In this document: piece by piece, positions 23,386 to 32,966 of the stretch
Position numbering within the stretch: position 1 is the first letter of the stretch
How the letters are laid out: each line of letters begins with the position of its first letter
NCBI GenBank assembly: GCA_039933215.1
Contig: JBDTOO010000002.1
Span: 54,707-118,706, forward strand
Direction of reading: 5' to 3'
Source: JALYUA01 sp039933215
GTDB lineage: Bacteria; Acidobacteriota; Thermoanaerobaculia; UBA5066; Gp7-AA6
DNA length: 64,000 bases
The notes under the pieces: model-generated
Told to the model about the DNA's origin: nothing
The model's input: only the letters and a program-made list of their open reading frames with translations
The model's database searches: none
Translations under genes and position numbers: made by a program

Positions 23386-24765
23386 TTGAAGAGCCCCGCG
23401 GCGGCCGCCGCCGTCCGGGCGGCCGGGCTCGCCGGCGGCGCGCTCCTCCTCGCGTTCTCGGCTGCTTGCCGCCGGACAGGCGCGCCGGCCGAGCCCGTGC
23501 GGATGTGGGCGTTCGGCCGCGAAGGGGAAGTGGTCCAGCAACTCCTTCCGGAGTTCACCCGCCGCAACCCGGGCGTGGTGGTCGAGGTCCAGCAGATCCC
23601 ATGGACGGCGGCGCACGAGAAGCTGCTCACCGCGTTCGTCGGCAACGCCATGCCCGACCTCGCTCCGATCGGCAACACCTGGGTGCCCGAGTTCCAGGCG
23701 ATCGGCGCGCTCGAGGCGCTCGACCGGCAGGCTTCGGCCTCGGGGTTTCTCACCGGCGCGGACGACTTCTCCGGCGTCTGGGACACGAACGTGCTCGATG
23801 GGAAGCTCTGGGGCGTCCCCTGGTACGTCGATACGCGCGTCGTCTTCTACCGGCGGGACCTCCTCGCTGCCGCGGGGTACACCCGGCTGCCGGCGACGTG
23901 GGCCGAGTGGCGGAGCGCGATGGAGCGCATCCGGGCGAACAGCGGCGGAAAGAAGTACGCGATCCTTCTCCCGACGGACGAGTGGGCGCAGCCGGTCATC
24001 TTCGGGCTCGGGCGCGGTGCAACGCTGCTCAAGGACGGCGGCGGCCGCGGGGCGTTCTCCGAGCCGTCCTTTCGAGGCGCCGCGGAGTTCTACGTCTCGC
24101 TCTTCCGCGACTCCCTGTCTCCCGTGCTGTCGTGGAGCGAGATCGGGAACGTCTACCAGGAGTTCGCCCGCGGGACCTTCGCGATGTGGATCACGGGCCC
24201 CTGGAACATCGGCGAGTTCCGCCGCAAGATGCCGGCCGAGCTCCGCAATTCCTGGGGCACGGCGCCGATGCCGGCTCCGGAGGCGGGGACGCCGGGCGTC
24301 TCGCTCGCCGGAGGATCGAGCCTGGTCCTCTTCCGTTCTTCGCTCCGGAAGGACGACGCGTGGAAGCTCATCCGGTACCTCTCGGAGCCGGCCCAGCAGG
24401 CGCTCTTTTACCGCCTCGTCGGCGACCTCCCCGCACGGAAGAGCGCCTGGAACGACCCCGCTCTCGCGAACGACGCGGCCGTCGCCGCATTCCGGACGCA
24501 GCTCGAGCGCGTCCGGTCGACCCCGAAGGTCCCCGAGTGGGAACAGATCGCGACCCGGCTCTTCGAGCGCCTCGAGCCCGCCATCCGCGGCCGCGTGTCG
24601 GTCGCGGAGACGCTCGCCGCGCTCGACGCCGACGTCGACGCGATCCTGACGAAGCGGCGCTGGATGATCTCCCGCGAGCGGGTGCGGCCGGCGCAAGCGG
24701 CCGTGTCCCGCCCGGGGGATCTCGCGGCCGGCCTCCGGCTCGCGACGGGGGACGTCGCGCGGTGA
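23386..24765 (+). CDS. ABC sugar-binding lipoprotein (extracellular family 1)
   Basis: The 459-residue protein starts at TTG 23386, two bases after the GH144 stop. A signal with lipobox (LLLAFSAAC, Cys near 28) anchors it. The mature part is a type 1 sugar-binding protein: RMWAFGREGEVVQQLLPEF, LLTAFVGNAMPDLAPIGNTW, LWGVPWYVDTRVVFYRRDLL and ARGTFAMWITGPWNIGEFRR are the usual landmarks of UgpB/MalE-like proteins. A C-terminal extension of about 30 residues is poorly conserved. It delivers oligosaccharide to the permeases encoded next. Confidence 0.9.
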   Translation: MKSPAAAAAVRAAGLAGGALLLAFSAACRRTGAPAEPVRMWAFGREGEVVQQLLPEFTRRNPGVVVEVQQIPWTAAHEKLLTAFVGNAMPDLAPIGNTWVPEFQAIGALEALDRQASASGFLTGADDFSGVWDTNVLDGKLWGVPWYVDTRVVFYRRDLLAAAGYTRLPATWAEWRSAMERIRANSGGKKYAILLPTDEWAQPVIFGLGRGATLLKDGGGRGAFSEPSFRGAAEFYVSLFRDSLSPVLSWSEIGNVYQEFARGTFAMWITGPWNIGEFRRKMPAELRNSWGTAPMPAPEAGTPGVSLAGGSSLVLFRSSLRKDDAWKLIRYLSEPAQQALFYRLVGDLPARKSAWNDPALANDAAVAAFRTQLERVRSTPKVPEWEQIATRLFERLEPAIRGRVSVAETLAALDADVDAILTKRRWMISRERVRPAQAAVSRPGDLAAGLRLATGDVAR

Positions 24766-25682
24766 GGGCCCGGGGCGCGGCGGCGGCGGGGCGGCCCTCC
24801 TGGCGCCGCGCCGAGGCGCGTGCCGCCCTCATGTTTCTGGCGCCCGGACTCTTCATCGTCGGCGTCTTCTTTCTGATCCCGGTCGCGAGCGCCTTTCTCC
24901 TCGCGTTCACCGACTTCGACATCTACGCGCTCGCCGATCCGCGGAACGTCCGGATCGTCGGCCTCACGAATTTTGCGGGACTGCTCAGGAACCCCGTGTT
25001 CTGGACGGCGCTGCGCAACACCCTCTTCTTCGTGCTCCTCGGAGGGCCGCTCACGGTCACGGTCTCGCTCGCGGCCGCTCTCCTGCTCGACGCGAAGACG
25101 GCGCGCTTCAAGAGCTTCTTCCGGACGGTCTATTTCGCGCCGTTCGTGACGACGCTCGTCGCGGTCGCGACGGTCTTCCGCTTCCTCTACCACCCGCGGT
25201 TCGGACTCCTGAACCAGTTCCTGCGGGTCCTGCACATCCCGACGGTGGACTGGCTCGGGGACCCGCGCTGGGCGATGCCGGCGATCGTGATCCTCGCCGT
25301 CTGGAAGAACTTCGGCTACAACATGATCGTCTTCATCGCCGGACTGCAGAACGTGCCCGAGTCCCTCTACGAGGCGGCGAGGCTGGACGGCGCCGGACCG
25401 TGGCGGCGGTTCCGCCACATCACGGTTCCCATGCTGGCGCCGACGTTTCTCTTCGTCGGCGTCATCACGATGATCGGCTACTTCCAGCTCTTCGCGGAGC
25501 CGTACGTCATGACGCGCGGCGGGCCGTTGAACGCCACACTGTCCATGGCCCTTTTCATGTATCAGCAGGGCTTCCGCTGGTGGAACATGGGCTACTCGGC
25601 GGCCATCGCGTTCTTCCTCTTCCTGCTGATCCTTGCGGCGACGCTCCTCCAGCTCTGGCTGCAGCGGACGAGGCGCGCGTGA
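24762..25682 (+). CDS. ABC sugar permease, MalF/UgpA type
   Basis: The 306-residue protein begins at GTG 24762, whose GTGA overlaps the stop of the binding protein, so translation is coupled. Six membrane helices are visible, starting LMFLAPGLFIVGVFFLIPVA. The EAA loop that docks the ATPase reads YEAARLDGAGPWRRFRHITV, near residue 205. The N-terminus before the first helix is Arg-rich and cytoplasmic. Confidence 0.93.
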   Translation: MRARGAAAAGRPSWRRAEARAALMFLAPGLFIVGVFFLIPVASAFLLAFTDFDIYALADPRNVRIVGLTNFAGLLRNPVFWTALRNTLFFVLLGGPLTVTVSLAAALLLDAKTARFKSFFRTVYFAPFVTTLVAVATVFRFLYHPRFGLLNQFLRVLHIPTVDWLGDPRWAMPAIVILAVWKNFGYNMIVFIAGLQNVPESLYEAARLDGAGPWRRFRHITVPMLAPTFLFVGVITMIGYFQLFAEPYVMTRGGPLNATLSMALFMYQQGFRWWNMGYSAAIAFFLFLLILAATLLQLWLQRTRRA

Positions 25683-26500
25683 GGGACCGCCGCGCGGGGC
25701 TCGCCGTCAACCTGGCGCTTCTCGTCGGAGCGGCGCTCACCCTGATCCCGCTCGTCTGGATGATCTCGGCGTCTTTCATGCCGACCGGGCAGGCGACCTC
25801 GGAGCCGCCCGTCCTGCTGCCGAGTCCGCCGACGCTCGCGAACTACGTGACCCTCTTCACGCGGATGAACGTAGCGCGGAACTTTCGCAACAGCCTGGTC
25901 CTCGCGTTGGTCGTGACGGTCGGGTCGTTCCTCTTCAACTCGATGGCCGGATACGCCTTCGCCAAGCTCCGGTTCGCGGGCCGCGACCGCATCTTTGCTT
26001 TCCTGATCGCCGCGCTCGCCATTCCCGTCCAGGTCGCGATGCTGCCTCTTTTCCTGCTCGTGAAGGGTCTCGGCCTGGTCAACACGCTCTGGGGCGTGAT
26101 CGTGCCGGGGCTCGCGGGGATTTTCGGCATCTTCCTGATCCGGCAGTACGCGCGGTCGATCCCGGATGAGATCCTCGAGGCAGCCCGGCTGGACGGGGCA
26201 GGCGAATTCCGGATCTACTGGAAGATCGTCCTTCCCCTCATCCGGCCGATCCTGGTCACGCTCGCCCTCTTCACCTTTCTGGGGTCGTGGAACGACTTCC
26301 TCTGGCCGCTGGTCGTCCTGACCGACGACTCGCGCTACACGCTTCCCGTCGCCCTCGCGAATCTCGTCGGCGAGCACGTGCAGGACACCGAGCTGATGAT
26401 GGCCGGCTCGGTGCTCACGGTTCTTCCCGTTCTCCTCGTGTTCCTCGTGCTGCAGCGCTACTACGTGCAGGGCATCATGATGGGGAGCGTCAAGGAGTGA
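25679..26500 (+). CDS. ABC sugar permease, MalG/UgpE type
   Basis: The 273-residue partner permease starts at GTG 25679, overlapping the MalF-type stop by four bases. Six helices follow, with LIPLVWMISASFMPTGQA at the start and the EAA loop LEAARLDGAGEFRIYWKIVL near residue 165. The C-terminus QRYYVQGIMMGSVKE is the standard end of MalG-like permeases. Together with the MalF type it forms the channel driven by the ATPase encoded at 31046-32134. Confidence 0.93.
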   Translation: MRDRRAGLAVNLALLVGAALTLIPLVWMISASFMPTGQATSEPPVLLPSPPTLANYVTLFTRMNVARNFRNSLVLALVVTVGSFLFNSMAGYAFAKLRFAGRDRIFAFLIAALAIPVQVAMLPLFLLVKGLGLVNTLWGVIVPGLAGIFGIFLIRQYARSIPDEILEAARLDGAGEFRIYWKIVLPLIRPILVTLALFTFLGSWNDFLWPLVVLTDDSRYTLPVALANLVGEHVQDTELMMAGSVLTVLPVLLVFLVLQRYYVQGIMMGSVKE

Positions 26501-29500
26501 GGATCGCCCGGCTTCTCGTCGCGGCCTGGACGCTCGTCCTCGCGCCGGGGGGACCGCCGGCCGCCCCGCGGAGCGCCGACGCGTTCGAGGATCTCGCGGC
26601 GTGGCGCGCCGCGCCCGCGGAGGGCGTCGGTCTGACCCTGGCCGGCGCGCCGGGACTCCGGGGCAGCGCGCTCCGCCTCGACTACGATTTCCGCGGGAAG
26701 GCGGGCTGGGCCGCCGCGCGGCGAGACTGGCCGGTCGACCTCCCGGACAACTACGAGATCTCGTTCTCGATGCGGGGAGAGGGCACGTCGAACGACCTCG
26801 AGGTGAAGCTCGTCGACGGATCGGGCGAGAACGTCTGGTGGGCCGTCCGTCGCGAGCTCGTCCCTTCCTCGTCCTGGACGAGGTTCCGTTTGAAGAAGCG
26901 CCATTTCTCCTTCGCGTGGGGCCCCGCGGGCGGCGGGGAGATCCGCCGCGTCGCGGCCCTGGAGATCGCGGTGACGGCACGCACGGGAGGCCACGGGTGG
27001 ATCGCGCTCGATGATCTCGCGCTGACGCCGCTGCCGCCGCCGGGCGGCCCGCTGCGGCCCGTGGCGACGGCCTCCTCCGCGCTTCCGGGCTTCGCCGCCG
27101 ATCGGGCCGTGGACGGGAGCCTCGCGACGGCGTGGAGGGCGACGGCCAACGCGCCGGCCTGGCTCACGATCGATCTGGGGGAGCGGCGCGAATACGGAGG
27201 CGTGACGATCCGGTGGGAGCCGGACCGCCACGCCCCGCGCTACACGCTCGAGACCTCCGACGACGACAACGCCTGGACGGCGGTGCGCACGGTCGTCTCG
27301 GGAAACGGCGGCCGCGACGACGTCTTCCTTCCGGAGTCCGAGTCTCGCTGGATCCGCCTGCGCCTGCCGGAGGCGTCCGACCCGGGTTACGGCGTCGCTG
27401 AGATGATCGTGCAGCCGCTCTCGTACGGAGAGACTCCCAACGCGTTCTTTCTATCGATCGCGCGCGAATCGCCGCGCGGCGTGTTTCCCCGTTCCTTCTC
27501 CGGCGAGCAGTCGTACTGGACGGTCGTCGGCGTGAGCGGCGACACGGAGAGCGGCCTCGTCTCCGAGGACGGCGCCGTAGAGCCGGCGGCGGGATCGTTC
27601 TCCGTCGAGCCGTTTCTCTTCTCGGAGGGCCGTCTCTCGACGTGGGCCGACGGAGAGACGAGCCACAGCCTCGAGGATGGCGACCTTCCGATCCCTCACG
27701 TCGTGCGCCGGCGGGGAGGTCTTTCGCTCGACGTGACGGCGGCCGCCGCCGGGTCTCCCGGGTCCGGGTCTCTCCACGTACGTTACCGGCTGACGAACGG
27801 AGGCGGCTCCCGGCGCGCCGCGAGGCTCTTCCTCGCCGTGCGTCCCTTCCAGGTCAACCCGCCGTCGCAATTCCTCAATCGGACGGGCGGCGTCGCGCGG
27901 ATTCCGGCGCTCGCCTGGGACGGGCGGGCCGTCGCCGCCGGCGGCGTGCGGCGGATCTTTCCCGACAGCGCACCGGACGGATTCGGCGCGGCGTCCTTCG
28001 ATCAAGGCTCGGTCGTCGACTTCCTCTCCGCCGGCCGCCTGCCGCCTCCCGCGAAGGTCGAAGACCCGACGGGATGGGCCTCGGGCGCGCTCGCCTTCGA
28101 TTTCGATCTCGCCGCGGGGCAGGCGGACGAGGTCTCGGTGGAGCTGCCTCTCCACGCGGCCGCGGCGGGCTCCTCCGCCGTCGCGCCCCTCCGCTCGCGT
28201 GCCGAGGCCGCGGCAGCGTCGTCGCAGCGGCTCGCGGCGCTCGCCCGAGACTGGCGCGAGAAGATCGACCGCGTCGTCCTCGAGGGCCCGCCGGCCGCTC
28301 AGGACCTGCTGCGGACTCTGCGCACGAGCCTGGCGGAGATCCTGATCGAGCGGGACGGCCCGGCTCTGCGGCCCGGCACGCGCTCCTATGCGCGTTCCTG
28401 GATCCGCGACGGCGCGATGATGTCGGCGGCGCTTCTTCGGCTGGGCCACCCCGAGGCTGTTCGCGCCTACGCGAACTGGTTCGCGGGATACCAGTCGCCG
28501 GAAGGCCGCGTGCCCTGCTGCGTCGACGCGCGCGGCGCCGATTCCGTCGTGGAGAACGACAGCCACGGCGAGCTCATCTTCCTCATTGCGGAAGACTGGC
28601 GGCATACGCGGGACACGGAGTGGCTGCGCGGCATCTTTCCGCACGTCGAGAAGGCCGTGGCCTGGATCGACCGCGAGCGGCGGCGCCGGCGGACCGCCGA
28701 ATACGCCGCGCCGGGCAGGCGGATCTTCTTCGGGCTGCTCCCGGAGTCGATCAGCCACGAGGGGTATTCCGCGAAGCCGGTTCACTCGTACTGGGACGAC
28801 TTCTGGGCGCTGAAGGGACTGAGAGACGCGACGGATCTCGCCGCCGCTCTCGGCCGCGAGGACGAGCGCGCCGCGTGGGCGCGGATTCGCGACGAGTTCG
28901 AGGCCGACCTCCACGCTTCGATCGCTCGCGTCCGAGAGCTGCGGAAGATCGACTTCATCCCCGGCTCCGCGGACCTGGGAGACTTCGACGCCACCTCCAC
29001 GACGATCGCGCTCGACCCGGCGGGCGAGCTCGGCCGGCTGCCCGCGGACGCCGTTCGCGCGACTTTCGAGCGGTACTGGAGGGAGTTCGAGCGCCGCCGC
29101 GGCAGCGAGACCTGGGAGGACTACACCCCCTACGAGATCCGGAATGTCGGAGCGTTCATCCGGCTCGGATGGAGGGACCGGGCGCACGCGCTGCTGCCGT
29201 TCTTCTTCGCGAGCCGGCGGCCCGCGGGGTGGAACGGATGGGCCGAGGCCGTGGGACGGGAGCCGCGAAAGGTCCGCTTCATCGGCGACATGCCGCACGC
29301 CTGGGTGGCATCGGACTTCATCCGGTCCGCGCTCGACCTCTTCGCGTTCGAGCGGGAGAGCGACGGCGCGGTCGTCCTCGGGGCGGGAATCCCGGCTTCC
29401 TGGGTCTCCGAGGGGCCGGGCGTCGCGATCCGTCGCCTGCGCACGTCTCGAGGGCTGCTCGATTACTCGCTCCGGCGCGAAGGGGGCCGGCTGCGTTTCC

Positions 29501-29661
29501 GGGTCTCGGGGAGTCTCGACCTGCCGCCGGGCGGGATCGTCCTGCGGCCGCCTCTTCCCGGCCCAGGATGCTCCGCGACGTCCGCGAAAGGCGAGCCGAT
29601 GCCCTGCCAGAACGGCGAGGTGACGGTCGACCGGCTCCCGGCCGAAGTCACGTTCCGTTAG
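26497..29661 (+). CDS. Large secreted discoidin plus (alpha/alpha)6 glycosidase-like protein, family not recognised
   Basis: The 1054-residue protein starts at GTG 26497, four-base overlap with the MalG-type gene. After a signal peptide, residues about 30-178 form a jelly-roll like a carbohydrate-binding module. Residues 186-308 are an F5/8 type C (discoidin/CBM32) domain with AADRAVDGSLATAWRA. A middle beta region follows. From about 600 on, an (alpha/alpha)6 barrel is suggested by YARSWIRDGAMMSAALLRLG (near 630), VVENDSHGELIFLIAEDW (near 684) and VHSYWDDFWALKGLRD (near 763). Conserved Asp and Glu in these strings could be catalytic. I cannot place it in a numbered GH family. Confidence 0.75.
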   Translation: MRIARLLVAAWTLVLAPGGPPAAPRSADAFEDLAAWRAAPAEGVGLTLAGAPGLRGSALRLDYDFRGKAGWAAARRDWPVDLPDNYEISFSMRGEGTSNDLEVKLVDGSGENVWWAVRRELVPSSSWTRFRLKKRHFSFAWGPAGGGEIRRVAALEIAVTARTGGHGWIALDDLALTPLPPPGGPLRPVATASSALPGFAADRAVDGSLATAWRATANAPAWLTIDLGERREYGGVTIRWEPDRHAPRYTLETSDDDNAWTAVRTVVSGNGGRDDVFLPESESRWIRLRLPEASDPGYGVAEMIVQPLSYGETPNAFFLSIARESPRGVFPRSFSGEQSYWTVVGVSGDTESGLVSEDGAVEPAAGSFSVEPFLFSEGRLSTWADGETSHSLEDGDLPIPHVVRRRGGLSLDVTAAAAGSPGSGSLHVRYRLTNGGGSRRAARLFLAVRPFQVNPPSQFLNRTGGVARIPALAWDGRAVAAGGVRRIFPDSAPDGFGAASFDQGSVVDFLSAGRLPPPAKVEDPTGWASGALAFDFDLAAGQADEVSVELPLHAAAAGSSAVAPLRSRAEAAAASSQRLAALARDWREKIDRVVLEGPPAAQDLLRTLRTSLAEILIERDGPALRPGTRSYARSWIRDGAMMSAALLRLGHPEAVRAYANWFAGYQSPEGRVPCCVDARGADSVVENDSHGELIFLIAEDWRHTRDTEWLRGIFPHVEKAVAWIDRERRRRRTAEYAAPGRRIFFGLLPESISHEGYSAKPVHSYWDDFWALKGLRDATDLAAALGREDERAAWARIRDEFEADLHASIARVRELRKIDFIPGSADLGDFDATSTTIALDPAGELGRLPADAVRATFERYWREFERRRGSETWEDYTPYEIRNVGAFIRLGWRDRAHALLPFFFASRRPAGWNGWAEAVGREPRKVRFIGDMPHAWVASDFIRSALDLFAFERESDGAVVLGAGIPASWVSEGPGVAIRRLRTSRGLLDYSLRREGGRLRFRVSGSLDLPPGGIVLRPPLPGPGCSATSAKGEPMPCQNGEVTVDRLPAEVTFR

Positions 29662-31045
29662 GACTTCGTCCCTCTCTCCTCTCTCCTCTCTCCTCTGTCC
29701 TCTCCGAGCGATGCGCCTCGAGTCCGGATGACCTCCGAGTAGAACCGGGCGCTCGCCTTGGGCGTGCGCTTCTGCGTCGCGTAGTCGACGTGCACGATCC
29801 CGAATCGCTTCGAGTAGCCGTGGCTCCATTCGAAGTTGTCGAGGAGCGACCAGGCGAAGTAGCCGCGCAGATCGACGCCGGCGGCCATCGCGCCGCGCGC
29901 CGCGCGAAGGTGCTCGCGCAGGTAGGCGACGCGGAGCGGATCGTCTGCCTCCGCTCCGACGGAGGGCGGGTCGTAGAACGCGGCGCCGTTCTCCGTGACG
30001 TAGAGCGGGATGCTCCCGTAGCGCTCGTGGACCCAGCGGAGCGCGTCGGCAAGCCCTTCGGGGTAGACCTCCCATTGCGTCTCCGTGTGCGCATGCTGCT
30101 TCTGGCGCACGCGCACCGCGCGAAGGGGGAGGTCCGATGGGTCCGACCGCATGACGCCCCGGGTGTAGTAGTTGATGCCGAGGTAGTCGATGGGCGCGCG
30201 GATCGCGTCGAGATCCCCGGACGGGAACGCGGGCCAGGCTTCGCCGAAGATCTCCGGGAGCTCGTCGGGATACCGCCCCAGAAACAGCGGGTCGAGATAG
30301 TGGCGGTTCATGTAGGCGTCCGCGCGGCGCGTGGCCTCCAGATCCTCGGGTTTTCCAGACGCCGGGTACTTCGGCTCCAGGTTCACGACGATCCCGATCG
30401 CCGGCCGCGACGAGATCGCCCGGTAGGCCTGCACTCCCGCGGCGTGGGCGCGCAGGAGATTGTGCGAGACGAGCGGCGCCTCGAACACGCTCCGGTGGCC
30501 GGGCGCGAGCGCCCCGAACAGATATCCGGCGTCGGCGACCACCCAGGGCTCGTTCAACGTCGTCCAGGCCTCCACGCGGTCGTCCAGCGCCCTGTAGACG
30601 GCCGTGGCGTAGTCCGCGAACCAGCCTGCGATGTCCCGGTTCAGCCAACCTCCGCGGTCGTCCAACGCGGCCGGGAGATCCCAGTGGTAGAGCGTCGCGA
30701 ACGGACGGATCCCCGCCTCCCGCAGGGCGTCGACGAGACGCCGGTAGAAGTCGAGGCCCGCCGGATTCACCCGACCCGTCCCGTCGGGAAGGATCCGGCT
30801 CCACGAAATCGAAAAGCGGTAGGCGGTCAGGCCCAGGTCCCGCATGAGGGCGACGTCCGATTCCCAGAGGCGGTAGTGGTCGCACGCGACGTCCCCCGTG
30901 TCGCCGTCGTGGACGAGCCCCGGCGTGTGGGAGAAGCGGTGCCAGTTGCTGACGCCGGCGCCGTCGGCGAGCGGCGAGCCTTCGATCTGGTAGGCGGACG
31001 TCGCGGCGCCCCAGAGGAAGCCGTCGGGAAAGACGGGAAGCTCGC

Positions 31046-31049
<4 letters not shown>
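29658..31049 (-). CDS. GH1 beta-glucosidase
   Basis: The 463-residue enzyme is a classic GH1 barrel. The acid/base Glu lies in TLNEP (E167), the nucleophile in YVTENG (E353), and the N-terminus has FLWGAATSAYQIEG. No signal peptide, so it acts in the cytoplasm on imported oligosaccharides, releasing glucose. It starts at GTG 31049, overlapping the ATPase stop. Its own stop overlaps the stop of the convergent discoidin gene. The last 15 residues (GEDRGERREERGTKS) are encoded by a CT-rich simple repeat and are not part of the family. Confidence 0.94.
29665..29706. repeat. CT-rich simple repeat at the end of the GH1 gene
   Basis: Units of CCTCTCT run through the 3' end of the beta-glucosidase gene. 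They encode its charged tail on the minus strand. Similar CT-rich DNA occurs at 54590-54720. Slippage here would change the tail length or frame. Confidence 0.6.
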
Positions 31050-32134
<1,085 letters not shown>

Positions 32135-32143
32135 GAATCGCCG

Positions 32144-32149
32144 ATTCTA
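32144..32149 (-). promoter_or_regulatory. -10 box close to the ATPase start
   Basis: TAGAAT on the minus strand ends 10 bases before the ATG at 32134. The predicted RNA start would be only a few bases before the start codon, and no ribosome site is present. This is one of several such arrangements in the window. Confidence 0.4.
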
Positions 32150-32388
32150 CCGTCGCCTCCGCGATCCGTCGCCTTCGCGGTCGCGTTGCGCGACCGCTAC
32201 GGCTCCCGCGACGCGAGGCTCCTCGCACGTCGCCTCCGCGGTCGCTTTGCGCGACCGCTCCGGCTCCCGCGACACAAGGCTCCTCCCTCTCTTCGGTCGG
32301 GAGACTCCTTGCGTCGCGAGCGGATGGACCAGCTCGTCGAAAAGGGGCCATCTTCTGCCGGGAGACGGCCTGGGAACCGGGGTCTAGT
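32145..32388. repeat. Dispersed structured intergenic repeat, copy B
   Basis: This is the second copy of the element at 13366-13531, with an internal partial duplication (the GCGCGACCGCT-CGGCTCCCGCGAC part occurs twice). The stem here is CGCGAC-A-CAAGG / CCTTG-C-GTCGCG and encloses the same core (CTCCTCCCTC then GGTCGGGAGACT). It fills most of the 275-bp gap between the ATPase and thioesterase genes. Confidence 0.7.
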
Positions 32389-32409
32389 GGGGTCGGTCGG
32401 GACCTCGGG

Positions 32410-32874
32410 TCAGTCGTGTTTTTCGGCCTTTTTCTCGGGCTTTTCAGGCTCTCGCGATGGTTCTACGAATTTCGCGATCCGGTCTCGGATTTCTGTGGGG
32501 ACTGGAATCGCGACGAAGTCTTTCTGGCGGACGCAGACCAGGACGTAGCGGCCCGTCGCGACGACCGCGGCGTCGTCTCCCTTGCGGCGGACTTCGAAAT
32601 CGAGATTCACCGACGTGGATCCGATCCGTGAAAAGAAGGCCTCCACGACCAGGAGCTCGTCGAGCTTGACCGGCCTGTAGAAGTTGCATTCGACGCGGAC
32701 ACGCGGAAGCCAGATCCCGAGGACCTCGAAGAGGTACCGGTAGTTCAGTCCGGCGGAGCGAAGCATCTCGGCCTCGGCCAGGCCGAAGAACCTCAGGTAC
32801 GCCTGGTAGTTGATGATTCCCGCGGCGTCGATGTCCTCCCAGCGGACGTACTCTTCGATGCGGTATCGCGACAA
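32410..32874 (-). CDS. YbgC/FadM-type acyl-CoA thioesterase
   Basis: The 154-residue product has the hot-dog thioesterase start VRWEDIDAAGIINYQAYLRF, with the catalytic Asp near residue 16. The strand VECNFYRPVKLDELLVVEAF and the central TSVNLDFEVRR follow. It should hydrolyse an acyl-CoA in the cytoplasm. A Lys/Glu/Pro tail of about 20 residues ends the protein. It diverges from the secreted propeller gene. Substrate unknown. Confidence 0.87.
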   Translation of the reverse strand: MSRYRIEEYVRWEDIDAAGIINYQAYLRFFGLAEAEMLRSAGLNYRYLFEVLGIWLPRVRVECNFYRPVKLDELLVVEAFFSRIGSTSVNLDFEVRRKGDDAAVVATGRYVLVCVRQKDFVAIPVPTEIRDRIAKFVEPSREPEKPEKKAEKHD

Positions 32875-32966
32875 GTTGGCGGTTTTCTGGATCGTTCGTG
32901 TGCCGTCGGGTCGTTCCCGCGATGGTATGCCGAAACCCGGACTCCGGCGTTCCGTATCGAGTCCTC

